Positions 27,276 through 36,380 of a DNA stretch of 64,000 nucleotides are shown here, in pieces. Each line of letters opens with the position of its first letter. Position 1 is the first letter of the stretch. Position numbers and translations under genes: made by a program. Location: assembly GCF_009758415.1 (NCBI RefSeq), contig NZ_WQRF01000003.1, forward strand, positions 310,001-374,000, written 5' to 3'. This DNA comes from Devosia marina. GTDB lineage: Bacteria; Pseudomonadota; Alphaproteobacteria; Rhizobiales; Devosiaceae. The notes below the pieces were generated by a model, which was not told the origin of the DNA, did not search any database, and saw only the letters and a program-made list of their open reading frames with translations.

Positions 27276-27302
27276 AATACTCTATCTGAACGATAGAGTA
27301 TT
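27276..27302. promoter_or_regulatory. 27-bp palindrome, probable operator before TSUP gene
   Basis: AATACTCTATC (27276-27286) and GATAGAGTATT (27292-27302) are perfect complements around TGAAC. It lies 37 bp before the TTG start of the permease and lacks a T-run, so an operator is more likely than a terminator. The cognate regulator is not evident nearby. Confidence 0.65.
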
Positions 27303-27338
27303 GCGATAACCTCCCCGGAACGGCTGAGGGAGGCGGGA

Positions 27339-28115
27339 TTGGGTTCAGAGTTCCTGATTTTTGCAATCGTCGGCTTTCTGGCCCAGATCGTCGACGGTGC
27401 GCTGGGCATGGCCTATGGCGTGGTCAGCACCACCATGCTGCTCAGCTTTGGCCTCCCCCCGGCCACGGCCTCGGCCAGCGTTCACGCCGCCGAAATGTTC
27501 ACCACCGCCGCCTCGGCCAGCAGCCATATCAGTCATCGCAATGTGAACTGGCGCCTGTTCTGGCGTTTGGCGCCCGCCGGCATTGCCGGAGGCATATTGG
27601 GCACCTATGTCCTCACTTCAATAGATGGCTCGGTGCTGCGCCCTTTCGTGACCGTCTATCTCGGACTTCTGGGCGCCTATATCCTGTTCAGGGCCTTCAG
27701 GGCGCGCGCTCCCTATCGCGAGCACGGCACGGCCTATGTTGCCCCGCTTGGCGTGGCGGGCGGATTCGTTGACGCGGCAGGCGGTGGCGGCTGGGGGCCC
27801 ATCGTCACCTCCAGCCTGATCGGTTCGGGCGGGGCTCCCCGCTTCGTCGTCGGCACGGTCAACACGGTGGAGTTCTTCGTCACCACCGCGGTGTCTGTCG
27901 CCTTTCTGACCGCGCTCCTCACCGGACACTGGCAACAGGCCGACGGCCTATATGGTCACATCTGGTCGGTCGCCGGTCTGGTTGTCGGCGGCGTGCTCGC
28001 GGCGCCGCTCGCCGGTTTCGTGGTCCGGATCATTCCCGCCAGGCCATTGATGATCCTTGTGGGCGGGCTCGTCATTTCACTGGCCGCCTACCAGACCTGG
28101 CAATTGCTGGCCTGA
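27339..28115 (+). CDS. TauE/SafE (TSUP) family permease
   Basis: A 258-residue inner-membrane protein with about eight helices, starting FLIFAIVGFLAQIVDGALGMAYGV, the TSUP hallmark. The duplicated half carries FVDAAGGGGWGPIVTSSLI. TSUP proteins export or import sulfite, sulfoacetate, thiosulfate or other organosulfur anions; the substrate is not determined. The start is a TTG with GGAGGCGGGAT upstream. A perfect palindrome lies in the promoter area. Confidence 0.9.
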   Translation: MGSEFLIFAIVGFLAQIVDGALGMAYGVVSTTMLLSFGLPPATASASVHAAEMFTTAASASSHISHRNVNWRLFWRLAPAGIAGGILGTYVLTSIDGSVLRPFVTVYLGLLGAYILFRAFRARAPYREHGTAYVAPLGVAGGFVDAAGGGGWGPIVTSSLIGSGGAPRFVVGTVNTVEFFVTTAVSVAFLTALLTGHWQQADGLYGHIWSVAGLVVGGVLAAPLAGFVVRIIPARPLMILVGGLVISLAAYQTWQLLA

Positions 28116-28151
28116 CCAAACCGGCTCGCAGCACGGACGCCCGCAACGGCT

Positions 28152-29639
28152 TCAAACCTCGGCGACGGCAGCCCTGGCGTTCTCCTGCCCCTCGGTCACG
28201 CGGCGATTGCCCTTGAAGACAAACGCCAGCGCCAGCACAAGGGCGAAGGATACCACCTGATACCACATCGCCAGGGCGGCAGCGTCGCCAAAGGCAGCCT
28301 GCGGCCCATCTCCGGCAGCAAGATTGCCTGCAAGCTGGGAAAAGAAGATCTGTCCCACCAGCGCCACGCCCAGCGCGCCGCCGACCTGCTGGAAAGCCTG
28401 CAAGGCGCCTGACCCGGCTCCGGCATCGCGTGGCGGCACATTGCGCAACACCAGTTGGAACAGCGAGGAGAAGCCGGTGCCCAGGCCGATGCCGGCAATC
28501 AGCAGCGGCACCAGGAAGCTCCAGGGGTCGATGCTGTTGCCCGTGCCGGCAACCACGAAATGCAGCCAGCCGATGCCGAAGCTCACCATCCCAGCCGCCA
28601 CGGCGAGGCGGCTGCGCAGGTAGTGCGCTCCGAACCGCGCGACGATGAACGACGCAATCAGCACGCCCACCGAGAAGGGTAGATTGGTCAGGCCAGATTG
28701 CAGCGGCGTAAAACCGAAGCCCGATTGCAGCAAAAGCGAAATCACCAGGAAAAAGCCGGGAATGCCCGAGGCAAATACCGTGACGATAAAGGCCCCGAAC
28801 ATATAGTCGCGATTGGCCAGCAGGTCGTAATTGAGCAATTGCGGTTGCCCCGCATGCGCCCGGCGCTTCTGCCAGAAATAGAACACCACAAGCAGCGTCA
28901 GGCCCGCCGCCATCATGGCAAAGCTCCACGCCGGCCAGTCCAGCGCCCGCCCCTCGATGATCGGAAACACCACCGCGACAATACCCAGGCCGAACAGCGC
29001 GATGCCGGCATAGTCATTGCGCAGTTCCGCATGCCCCGGCAGGCGCGGAATAAGGAACCAGCCGGCAATGATGGCGGCAATGCCGATGGGAATATTGACC
29101 AGGAAGATCGGCTGCCAGTCGAGCCCGAAAAGCTGCGCGTCGATCAGCAGCCCCCCCAGCACCGGGCCGCAGACCGAGGCCAGTCCGGCCGAAAGCCCGA
29201 ACAGGGAGAATGCCTGGCCCCGCTCATGCGGCGGGAAGGTCACCGTGGCAATCGCCAGCACCTGGGGTGTCATCATCGCCCCGCCCAGCCCTTGCAGCAC
29301 ACGCGCGCCAATCAGCATCTCGATGGACGGCGCCAGTCCGCACAGTGCTGAGGCCAGCGTGAAGGCCGCCACGCCGATGAGAAACATGCGGCTGCGCCCC
29401 ACGATGTCCCCCAGCCGCCCGAACGGCAGCAGGCCCAGGGCAAAGGCGAGGACATAGGCGGCCACCACCCATTCGATCTGGGCGTCGCTTGCCCCCAGAT
29501 TGTCGCGCATCGAGGGCAGCGCCACATTGACGATGGTCACATCGACCAGGTTCATGAAATTGGCAATGAGCAGGATGCCCAGCGCCAGCCAGCGGCGCGG
29601 GTCAGCGAGCGCAGCGGCTCCGGCTTCACTGGTGGACAT
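28152..29639 (-). CDS. MFS multidrug exporter, DHA2 (EmrB/QacA) family
   Basis: A 495-residue transporter with 14 predicted membrane helices, a fit to the DHA2 family of proton-driven drug exporters. Motif A is visible as LPFGRLGDIVGRSRMF and motif C-like GPVLGGLLID lies in helix 5. No membrane-fusion partner or TetR regulator is adjacent, so it probably acts alone in the inner membrane. Substrate is unknown. Confidence 0.92.
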   Translation of the reverse strand: MSTSEAGAAALADPRRWLALGILLIANFMNLVDVTIVNVALPSMRDNLGASDAQIEWVVAAYVLAFALGLLPFGRLGDIVGRSRMFLIGVAAFTLASALCGLAPSIEMLIGARVLQGLGGAMMTPQVLAIATVTFPPHERGQAFSLFGLSAGLASVCGPVLGGLLIDAQLFGLDWQPIFLVNIPIGIAAIIAGWFLIPRLPGHAELRNDYAGIALFGLGIVAVVFPIIEGRALDWPAWSFAMMAAGLTLLVVFYFWQKRRAHAGQPQLLNYDLLANRDYMFGAFIVTVFASGIPGFFLVISLLLQSGFGFTPLQSGLTNLPFSVGVLIASFIVARFGAHYLRSRLAVAAGMVSFGIGWLHFVVAGTGNSIDPWSFLVPLLIAGIGLGTGFSSLFQLVLRNVPPRDAGAGSGALQAFQQVGGALGVALVGQIFFSQLAGNLAAGDGPQAAFGDAAALAMWYQVVSFALVLALAFVFKGNRRVTEGQENARAAVAEV

Positions 29640-29726
29640 GCCTATTCCTCAAAATACGGGAATGGGCCAAAACGGCCCATTCAAACGATCAGAAAATACA
29701 TCCCGCCGGCACGGCGAGACCCGGAG

Positions 29727-29960
29727 TCAATCGGCAACACCTTCGGGCAGAATGCCAGCCTTGAACAGCACCTTGGGTTCGTCATAGGTGTCGGCCTCGA
29801 CATCCACATCGGCCGAATAGGCCCACACCCCGGCGCGCATCGGGGCAATGCGCTCGGCCGATGCGATGGCTGCTTCCGCCGATTTGGACTGCTGCGGCTG
29901 ATCAGGCTCCAGCTTCCGGCCCTTCTGTCGAAAGCCTTGCACATAATAGAGCGTCGCCAC
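29727..29960 (-). CDS. small conserved hypothetical protein
   Basis: A 77-residue cytosolic protein starting (GTG) VATLYYVQGFRQKGRKLEPDQPQQSKS and ending in DEPKVLFKAGILPEGVAD. I recall similar small proteins from many Hyphomicrobiales genomes, with a YYVQGF start and a central alanine-rich helix AEAAIASAERIA, but no known function. AAAGGA sits upstream of the GTG. A longer frame reaching 30116 is rejected because its extra 52 residues look non-coding. Confidence 0.65.
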   Translation of the reverse strand: MATLYYVQGFRQKGRKLEPDQPQQSKSAEAAIASAERIAPMRAGVWAYSADVDVEADTYDEPKVLFKAGILPEGVAD

Positions 29961-30191
29961 TGTTCTTGTCCTTTGGTTGCCCCGGTCGCGCGCAGATTCG
30001 CCATGCCGGTGAAAGCTCCCTCCATTTACGCCACAATCGGGCTCATGTCGCAGGTCAAGTTCGACTTTGACCCAATCGGTACGGCGCTGTGGACACCAAC
30101 CGCCACCCCGCGCCACTATCTGCCGGCGTTGACATTTGCTGTCAGCAGGCGTCCATCACCGCCACACTCAAGAGCCGCCCGAGACCGACCG

Positions 30192-31712
30192 ATGACCGAC
30201 TATGTCCGCAAGATCCTGACTTCCTCGGTTTATGAGGTGGCAGTCCAGACGCCGCTCGAGAAGATGGACCTTCTGTCCGCGCGGCTGGACCACGACATCC
30301 TGGTCAAGCGCGAAGACCTGCAGCCTGTCTTTTCTTTCAAGATTCGCGGCGCCCACAATCGTATTGTCCATTTGAGCGCAGAGGAGCGCGCCCGCGGCGT
30401 AATCTGCGCCTCGGCGGGCAATCATGCCCAGGGCGTAGCGCTTTCCGCGACCCGGCTGGGCATCCGCGCCATTGTGGTGATGCCCACCACCACACCGGTC
30501 ATCAAGGTCAATGCGGTCAAGCGCCTTGGCGGCGAAGTTGTCTTGTTCGGCGACGGGTTCGACGCCGCGCGCGCCCATGCGGCAGGGCTGGCAGAAAAGC
30601 ACGGCCACGTGTTCGTGCATCCTTTCGATGACCCTGATGTGATCGCCGGCCAAGGCACGGTCGGCCTGGAAATCATGCGCCAGCACCCTGAGCCCATTGG
30701 CGCCATTTATGTCCCGGTCGGGGGCGGCGGCCTTGCGGCGGGCATTGCGAGCTTTGTCAAATTCCTCCGGCCCGAAATCCGCGTCATTGGCGTGGAACCG
30801 GACGAGGCAGCCAGTATGAAGGCGGCGATTGCCGCGGGCAAACCGGTGCCGCTTGACCGGGTCGGGCTGTTTGCCGATGGGGTGGCGGTGCGCCAGGTGG
30901 GCGATGAAACCTTCCGTCTTTGCCGCGATCTGCTCGACGATATCGTTACTGTCTCCGCCGATGAAATCTGCGCCGCCATCAAGGACATTTTCGACGATCA
31001 CCGCGCCATTACCGAACCGGCCGGCGCCTTGGCACTGGCGGGGCTGCGGCGTGACATCGAAAACGGCAATGCGCCAAAGGATGGCGCGCTGATCGCCATC
31101 AATTCTGGCGCCAATGTCAATTTCGACCGGCTGCGCTATGTGGCCGAGCGCGCCGAAATCGGCGAACGGGCAGAAGCACTGCTGGCCGTGACCATTCCCG
31201 AACGCCCGGGCAGCTATCGCGCCTTTATCCGCCTGATCGGCAGCAGGGCCATCACCGAGTTCAATTATCGCTACCGCGCCGGCGACAGCGCCCGCATTTT
31301 CGTCGGCGTCAAACTCACGCGCGGCGATATCGAGAAGCGCGAAATCATCGACCTGCTCGAAGGCAACGATCTCGCGGTGACCGACCTGACCGACAATGAA
31401 GTGGCCAAGCTCCATGTCCGACACATGGTGGGAGGGCGCGCGGCGGGGCTGACCGATGAACAGGTGTTCCGCTTCCAGTTTCCCGAGCGGCCCGGCGCCT
31501 TGCTCAAATTCCTCGAGGGGCTGAACGATGCATGGAACATCACCCTGTTCCATTATCGCAATCACGGCTCCGACTATGGGCGTGTGCTGGTGGGGGTACA
31601 GGTGCCGGCCGAGACGCGGGCAGACTTCTTCGCCCATATCGACGCTATCGGCTTTCCCTATTGGGACGAGACACAGAACCCGGCCTATCGCCAGTTCCTG
31701 CATATGGACTGA
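30192..31712 (+). CDS. ilvA: biosynthetic threonine ammonia-lyase
   Basis: A 506-residue PLP enzyme that deaminates threonine to 2-oxobutanoate, the first step to isoleucine. Lys50 in VFSFKIRGAHN is the PLP lysine, and VGGGGLAAGIA is the phosphate-binding glycine loop. Two ACT-like regulatory domains (about 335-420 and 425-506, VTIPERPGSYRAFIRLIG and FQFPERPGALLKFLEGL) identify the long, isoleucine-inhibited form. The start is the ATG after CGAGACCG at 30192; the 85 residues upstream in frame are not homologous. Confidence 0.95.
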   Translation: MTDYVRKILTSSVYEVAVQTPLEKMDLLSARLDHDILVKREDLQPVFSFKIRGAHNRIVHLSAEERARGVICASAGNHAQGVALSATRLGIRAIVVMPTTTPVIKVNAVKRLGGEVVLFGDGFDAARAHAAGLAEKHGHVFVHPFDDPDVIAGQGTVGLEIMRQHPEPIGAIYVPVGGGGLAAGIASFVKFLRPEIRVIGVEPDEAASMKAAIAAGKPVPLDRVGLFADGVAVRQVGDETFRLCRDLLDDIVTVSADEICAAIKDIFDDHRAITEPAGALALAGLRRDIENGNAPKDGALIAINSGANVNFDRLRYVAERAEIGERAEALLAVTIPERPGSYRAFIRLIGSRAITEFNYRYRAGDSARIFVGVKLTRGDIEKREIIDLLEGNDLAVTDLTDNEVAKLHVRHMVGGRAAGLTDEQVFRFQFPERPGALLKFLEGLNDAWNITLFHYRNHGSDYGRVLVGVQVPAETRADFFAHIDAIGFPYWDETQNPAYRQFLHMD

Positions 31713-31876
31713 GCGAACCACCCGACATTAGGCTGAAATAAACCGCATCTATAGCGGGCTGACCTATTTCCGCCATGTCGCCATTGCATTTGCCGAAGCA
31801 AGGGGCAATCTGTCGACACTTCTGCAGGACTGGACCATTCCGGCACGCGCAAGACTATAAGAGGGACGTCAATACG

Positions 31877-33103
31877 ATGATCAGAACGATCAAGAATACC
31901 AGCCTGATGGCCGCCACCGGGCTTGCCGCCTTTGCTTTCATGCAGCCTGCTATGGCGCTCGACGCTCAGACATTCATTGACCGCATCGAGTCCGTCTATG
32001 CGGTCATGGGCTATGATTTGAGCTTTGGTGAAGCCAGTCTGTCCGGCGATACAATTACGGTCGATGGCGTGACCATCACCATGGCCGGCATGGACCCCAT
32101 GGCCCTCGATTCGCAACTGACCTTTTCCGGTGTCGTCGAGAATGACGATGGCAGCTATTTTGCCGACAGCCTGACAACGCCCGATCTCGACATCGAATTC
32201 GGCGACGAGCATGTCGGTCATCTGACCCTGGTGGACATGATCGCCGAAGATCTCTGGCTGCCCCCGGAAGGCGAAACCAGCGCTGAAGTGCTGGTGCAGC
32301 TGGTCGGCCGCATGGCCACCGGTCCGCTGACCGTGACGCGCGATGGCGCCGAAGTCATCAAGATCGCCGGCATGGAAGCGGTCTCTGAATTTGCCTATGA
32401 TGCCAACGACGCGCTCGAATCGATCCATTCGGATGTTGCCATCACGGACATCTGGGCTGACCTGTCGACCCTGCGCGAGGAGGAGCCGGAAGCCGGTGCC
32501 ATCGTCGAAGCGCTGGGACTGACCAAGATTTCAGGCAACATTACCCAGTCGGTGAACTGGTCAATGGCCGATGGACGGATGGTATTCGAGGAAAGCAAAC
32601 TCGACTTCGCCGATATCGGTGCCCTCAATTTTACTGCCGACATTACCGGCTTCACCCTCGACATGCTCGACAAGATCTACGCCATGCAGGCCTCCGATCT
32701 TGATCCTATGAGCGAAGAAGCCCAGGCCCAGCAGATGATGGCCGGCATGGAAATCGCCCAGGCGCTGTCCATTGCCGGGGCGTCGCTCCGCTATGACGAT
32801 GCGGGCCTGGCGCCCAAGCTGCTCGACCTTTTTGCCGCACAGTCGGGCGTCGAACGGGCCGCCTTCGTGGAGAGCCTGAAGGCCATGCTGCCAGCCATGA
32901 TTGCCGAAAGCGGCGTGACTGCCCTCAATGACGTCGTTGTCCCACCCGTCTCGGCCTTCCTCGATGATCCGCAGAACCTGGAAGTGGCGGTCAATCCGGC
33001 CTCCCCGACATCGGTTCTGGTGCTGGCCGCCGCTGCCGCCAACCCGGCGGGCTTGATTGAGGCGCTGGGCCTCACCGTGACGGCCAACGCCAAGACCAAA
33101 TAG
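31877..33103 (+). CDS. secreted protein of unknown function
   Basis: A 408-residue protein with a signal peptide (MIRTIKNTSLMAATGLAAFAFMQPAMALD, cleavage after AMA) and AGAGGGAC upstream of the ATG. The mature part alternates short beta strands and helices (GEASLSGDTITVDGVTITMAGMDPM, then DFADIGALNFTADITGFTLDML) and ends in an alanine-rich helix. This resembles periplasmic DUF2125-like or AsmA-like beta-helical proteins, but I cannot assign a family. It stands alone and is followed by a perfect hairpin at 33109. Confidence 0.6.
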   Translation: MIRTIKNTSLMAATGLAAFAFMQPAMALDAQTFIDRIESVYAVMGYDLSFGEASLSGDTITVDGVTITMAGMDPMALDSQLTFSGVVENDDGSYFADSLTTPDLDIEFGDEHVGHLTLVDMIAEDLWLPPEGETSAEVLVQLVGRMATGPLTVTRDGAEVIKIAGMEAVSEFAYDANDALESIHSDVAITDIWADLSTLREEEPEAGAIVEALGLTKISGNITQSVNWSMADGRMVFEESKLDFADIGALNFTADITGFTLDMLDKIYAMQASDLDPMSEEAQAQQMMAGMEIAQALSIAGASLRYDDAGLAPKLLDLFAAQSGVERAAFVESLKAMLPAMIAESGVTALNDVVVPPVSAFLDDPQNLEVAVNPASPTSVLVLAAAAANPAGLIEALGLTVTANAKTK

Positions 33104-33108
33104 GCTCA

Positions 33109-33132
33109 TTGCGGGGCCTCAAGGCCCCGCAA
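33109..33132 (+). terminator. hairpin after the secreted protein gene
   Basis: TTGCGGGGCC and GGCCCCGCAA are perfect complements around a 4-nt loop. No T-run follows, so it may be a weak terminator or mRNA 3' stabiliser. Confidence 0.6.
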
Positions 33133-33181
33133 CATTCATTGTGTTCGTGCAGCGTTTGCCGAATTGTGACATGATGGACCA

Positions 33182-33883
33182 ATGACCGCATTACGCCGCC
33201 CCCACGAAAATCTCGACCACGTCACCGACTGGGTCTTTGATCTCGACAACACGCTCTATCCGCGTGAGTGCAATCTGTTCGCGCAGATCGATACGCTGAT
33301 CACCAATTATGTAATGGAAGTGACGCGCCTGGACTTCGCCAAGGCGCGTGCCTTGCAAAAGGACTATTATCGCGATTTCGGCACCACGCTGAACGGGCTG
33401 ATGCATAAGCATAACATCGACCCCGACCATTTTCTCGACACCGTGCACGCCATCGATTACTCGCCGGTCGATCCGCACCCCGATCTGGTCGAGGCCATTG
33501 CCTGCCTGCCGGGCCGCAAATTCATCCTGACCAATGGCGATACCGGCCACGCCCGCTCGGTGCTCAGGCGTCTGGGAGGCGATCACCTGTTCGAACATGT
33601 GCACGATATCCGCGCCATGACCTTCGTGCCCAAGCCGCACAAAAAGGCCTATGACGGGTTCTTCGCCAATCATGGCATCGATCCGAGCCGGGCCATCATG
33701 TTCGATGACCTGGAAAAGAACCTGGTGGTGCCGCACGAACAGGGCATGGTCACTGTTCAGGTGGTTGCCAGCGAAGACTTCAGCCATGAGCAGGTCGAAG
33801 CTTGGGAACTCGGACGATCGACCGGGCCGCATGTGCACCATGTCACCAGCGACCTGGCGGGCTTTCTGCGCAATTTGCCCTAA
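33182..33883 (+). CDS. HAD-family pyrimidine 5'-nucleotidase
   Basis: A 233-residue HAD phosphatase. DWVFDLDNTLYPRECNLFAQID contains the nucleophile aspartate pair DLDNT and the NTLYP motif typical of the pyrimidine 5'-nucleotidase (SDT1/PhoN-like) subgroup; KFILTNGD is motif II and AIMFDDLEKNL is motif IV. The expected reaction is dephosphorylation of UMP or CMP or related phosphates. It is flanked by unrelated genes and probably transcribed alone. Confidence 0.9.
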   Translation: MTALRRPHENLDHVTDWVFDLDNTLYPRECNLFAQIDTLITNYVMEVTRLDFAKARALQKDYYRDFGTTLNGLMHKHNIDPDHFLDTVHAIDYSPVDPHPDLVEAIACLPGRKFILTNGDTGHARSVLRRLGGDHLFEHVHDIRAMTFVPKPHKKAYDGFFANHGIDPSRAIMFDDLEKNLVVPHEQGMVTVQVVASEDFSHEQVEAWELGRSTGPHVHHVTSDLAGFLRNLP

Positions 33884-33898
33884 ACGCGCCGACGAGTT

Positions 33899-34267
33899 TT
33901 ACATATTGTTGAGGTGCAGGATGTTGCCGTCCGGATCCTTGAACCAGACCGCGCGAAACGCGCCGTCGCGGTGAATGCCATCGGCAAAATCCATGCCGTC
34001 ATAGCGCTCAAAGTTCACCCCCTTATTGCCGAGCCGTTCGACAATGATCTCAATCTCCTCTCCGACGCCCCAGACCACGGCATTGGCCTTGTTGGTACCG
34101 GCAAACTCGGAGACATAGACCACCAAATTGGTAGTTCCTGTCCTGAACACGAGCACTTGCTGGCTGTCCTCTGTCAGCTCGAGCTCAAGCGTATCCTGGT
34201 AGAACGCTTTGGCCCGCGTAATATCGGAAACTGCAACGATGGCTGAGCTGTCCTTGTCCCTGAGCAT
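33899..34267 (-). CDS. VOC-superfamily (glyoxalase-like) protein
   Basis: A 122-residue single-module VOC protein starting MLRDKDSSAIVAVSDITRAKAFYQDTLEL. The beta-alpha-beta-beta-beta repeats and the C-terminal WFKDPDGNILHL are typical of glyoxalase/bleomycin-resistance folds. Function is not defined. The gene is divergent from the ABC exporter and convergent with the nucleotidase; the start at 34267 lies after AGGAGGATC. Confidence 0.85.
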   Translation of the reverse strand: MLRDKDSSAIVAVSDITRAKAFYQDTLELELTEDSQQVLVFRTGTTNLVVYVSEFAGTNKANAVVWGVGEEIEIIVERLGNKGVNFERYDGMDFADGIHRDGAFRAVWFKDPDGNILHLNNM

Positions 34268-34365
34268 ATCTGATCCTCCTCTTTGATTTGTGCGCAACGC
34301 CCCTGCGGCATCGAAGTTGCGCGGCTCCTATTCCCGCCTTGGCGGGAACTGGCTACATTGCCGCC

Positions 34366-36243
34366 ATGAGTGACCTGCCCGGGCGTCGTCCGCCGCCCAT
34401 TCCCGAAACCACCCCGACCCTTCGCGACCAGCTCGATAATCTCGCGCATCTGGGGCGGCTGATTGCGCAGATCTGGCGCACCAGCAAGGGTCTGACCACG
34501 GCCAGTATCGTGCTGCGTCTGCTGGCAGCCGTGCAGCCGGTGGCGGTGCTTTATGCCGCCAAGCTGATCGTGGATGAAGTGGTGCGGCTCACGGCAATCA
34601 CCCCGCCCGGCCCCACTATCCTGGACTGGTTCAACGCCGGCGCGCTCAACGGCATGATCGGCTTCCTGGCACTCGAACTGGCACTGGTGCTGGCCAATGA
34701 TCTCGTCGCGCGGGTCACGGGCCTGGTCGACTCGGTGCTGTCCGAACTCCATTCCAATCAGGTGAGCGTGGAATTGATGGAGCATGCCGCCCGGCTCGAT
34801 CTGCAGCACTTCGAAAGCGCCGAATATCAGGACCGGCTGGAACGCGCGCGCCGCCAGGCGGCCGGGCGCAATGCGCTCTTGAGCCAGATTTTCGGGCAGG
34901 CACAGGATATCATCACCGTCTTTACCTTGGCCGCGGGCCTGTTCTTCTACGCCCCCTGGCTGATCCTGTTGCTGCCATTGAGTTTCATCCCCTCGGTTTG
35001 GGGAGAGGCGCGGTTCAACTCGCTGGCCTATATGCTGAGCCGCTGGCGCACGCCGGAGCGGCGGGAGCTGGAATATCTGCGGCATATCGGGGCCAGTGCC
35101 GAGACCGCCAAGGAGGTGAAGCTGTTCGGCCTGGGCGGCTATCTCGTCACCCGTTTCAAGAAGCTGGCGCACCAGATCTTCATCGAGAACCGCCGCGTCG
35201 CCACGCTGCGCGCCAGTTGGGGCGCCCTGTTTTCCGCCATCGCCAGCCTGGCCTATTACGCTGCTTATGGCTACATCGTCTGGCGCACCATTACCGGCGC
35301 CTTCACCCTGGGGGATCTGGCCTTTCTCTCCGGCTCCTTCCTCAGGCTCAATGGCCTGTTCCAGCGCATCCTGCTTGGTTTCACCCAGATTGCCGGACAA
35401 TCCATGTATCTGGATGATCTGTTCTCTTTCTTCCAGATCGAACCGACAGTGTTGGCGCCGGCCGACGCCAAGCCCTTTCCCGCGCCGATCCGCTCCGGCA
35501 TCGTGTTCGACAATGTGGGCTTCAAATATCCCGAGACCAATACCTGGGTCGTCCGCAACCTCTCCTTCGTGCTGCCGGCCGGCGAGACGCTGGCGCTGGT
35601 GGGCGAGAACGGCGCGGGCAAGACCACCATCGTCAAGCTCCTGACCCGGCTCTACGACCCCAGTGAGGGACGCATCACCATCGATGAGGTCGACCTCAAG
35701 GACATGGCGCCGGTCGATATCCATACCCATGTCGGGGTGATCTTCCAGGATTTCATCCGCTACAGCTTTTCCGCCCGCGACAATATCGGGGTTGGCCGCA
35801 TCGAGGCGCGCGAGGACCAGACCCGCATCGATACAGCCGCCGAACAGAGCCTGGCCGACGGCGTCATCGCCAAGCTGCCCAAGGGCTATGACCAGCAATT
35901 GGGTCGCCTGTTCCGCCAGGGCCGCGACCTCTCGGGGGGCGAATGGCAGAAGGTCGCCATCGCCCGCGCCTATATGCGCGATGCCGAGCTGATCATTCTC
36001 GACGAACCCACCGCCGCGCTCGACGCCAAGGCAGAAGCCGAGGTCTTCGCCCGCTTCAAGAGCCTGGCGGCAGGCAAGTCCGCCGTCATCATCTCCCACC
36101 GCTTTTCGACCGTGCGCATGGCCGACCGCATTTTGGTGCTCGACAATGGCGCCATTCTCGAAGCCGGCACTCATGAGCAACTGGTGGCGCTCAAGGGGCG
36201 CTATGCCGAACTGTTCGAGCTTCAGGCTGCGGGCTATCGCTGA
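34366..36243 (+). CDS. ABC exporter (fused membrane and ATPase domains)
   Basis: A 625-residue half-transporter. Residues about 40-335 form a six-helix membrane domain; the ATPase domain (about 385-620) has Walker A GENGAGKTT, Q-loop IFQDF, signature LSGGEWQKVAIARA and Walker B LIILDEPTAALD followed by the H-loop ISHRFSTV. It should homodimerise. Similar proteins export lipids, peptides or drugs; no substrate-specific partner is adjacent. The chosen ATG starts MSDLPGRRPPPIPETTPTL. Confidence 0.93.
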   Translation: MSDLPGRRPPPIPETTPTLRDQLDNLAHLGRLIAQIWRTSKGLTTASIVLRLLAAVQPVAVLYAAKLIVDEVVRLTAITPPGPTILDWFNAGALNGMIGFLALELALVLANDLVARVTGLVDSVLSELHSNQVSVELMEHAARLDLQHFESAEYQDRLERARRQAAGRNALLSQIFGQAQDIITVFTLAAGLFFYAPWLILLLPLSFIPSVWGEARFNSLAYMLSRWRTPERRELEYLRHIGASAETAKEVKLFGLGGYLVTRFKKLAHQIFIENRRVATLRASWGALFSAIASLAYYAAYGYIVWRTITGAFTLGDLAFLSGSFLRLNGLFQRILLGFTQIAGQSMYLDDLFSFFQIEPTVLAPADAKPFPAPIRSGIVFDNVGFKYPETNTWVVRNLSFVLPAGETLALVGENGAGKTTIVKLLTRLYDPSEGRITIDEVDLKDMAPVDIHTHVGVIFQDFIRYSFSARDNIGVGRIEAREDQTRIDTAAEQSLADGVIAKLPKGYDQQLGRLFRQGRDLSGGEWQKVAIARAYMRDAELIILDEPTAALDAKAEAEVFARFKSLAAGKSAVIISHRFSTVRMADRILVLDNGAILEAGTHEQLVALKGRYAELFELQAAGYR

Positions 36244-36285
36244 GGGCCCTGTGCCCATTCCCAGCCGGTCGCGGCACCCTCATTT

Positions 36286-36304
36286 CCTCCCCATGGTGGG
36301 GAGG
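36286..36304. repeat. short REP-type hairpin (CCTCCCCA/TGGGGAGG)
   Basis: CCTCCCCA and TGGGGAGG arms form a compact hairpin common in Hyphomicrobiales intergenic DNA. It may also act as a terminator for the ABC exporter gene. Confidence 0.5.
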
Positions 36305-36342
36305 GATCAAGCGTGGGGGTAGCGCCATACCTCTCCACCGTC

Positions 36343-36380
36343 TTGCAATCGTCACAATATATCGATAAATCCAGATATAT
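36343..36380 (+). promoter_or_regulatory. arsR promoter with overlapping operator
   Basis: TTGCAA (36343-36348), 17 bp, TAAATC (36366-36371) form a promoter. ATATATC (36357-36363) and GATATAT (36374-36380) are perfect inverted arms straddling the -10. The predicted start point coincides with the ATG at 36379, implying a leaderless transcript. Autorepression by ArsR is inferred. Confidence 0.65.

Noticed and set aside
34174..36258. 694-codon open frame on the minus strand
   Set aside because: It lies wholly antisense to the ABC exporter with intact Walker and signature motifs; composition is typical of a high-GC shadow frame.
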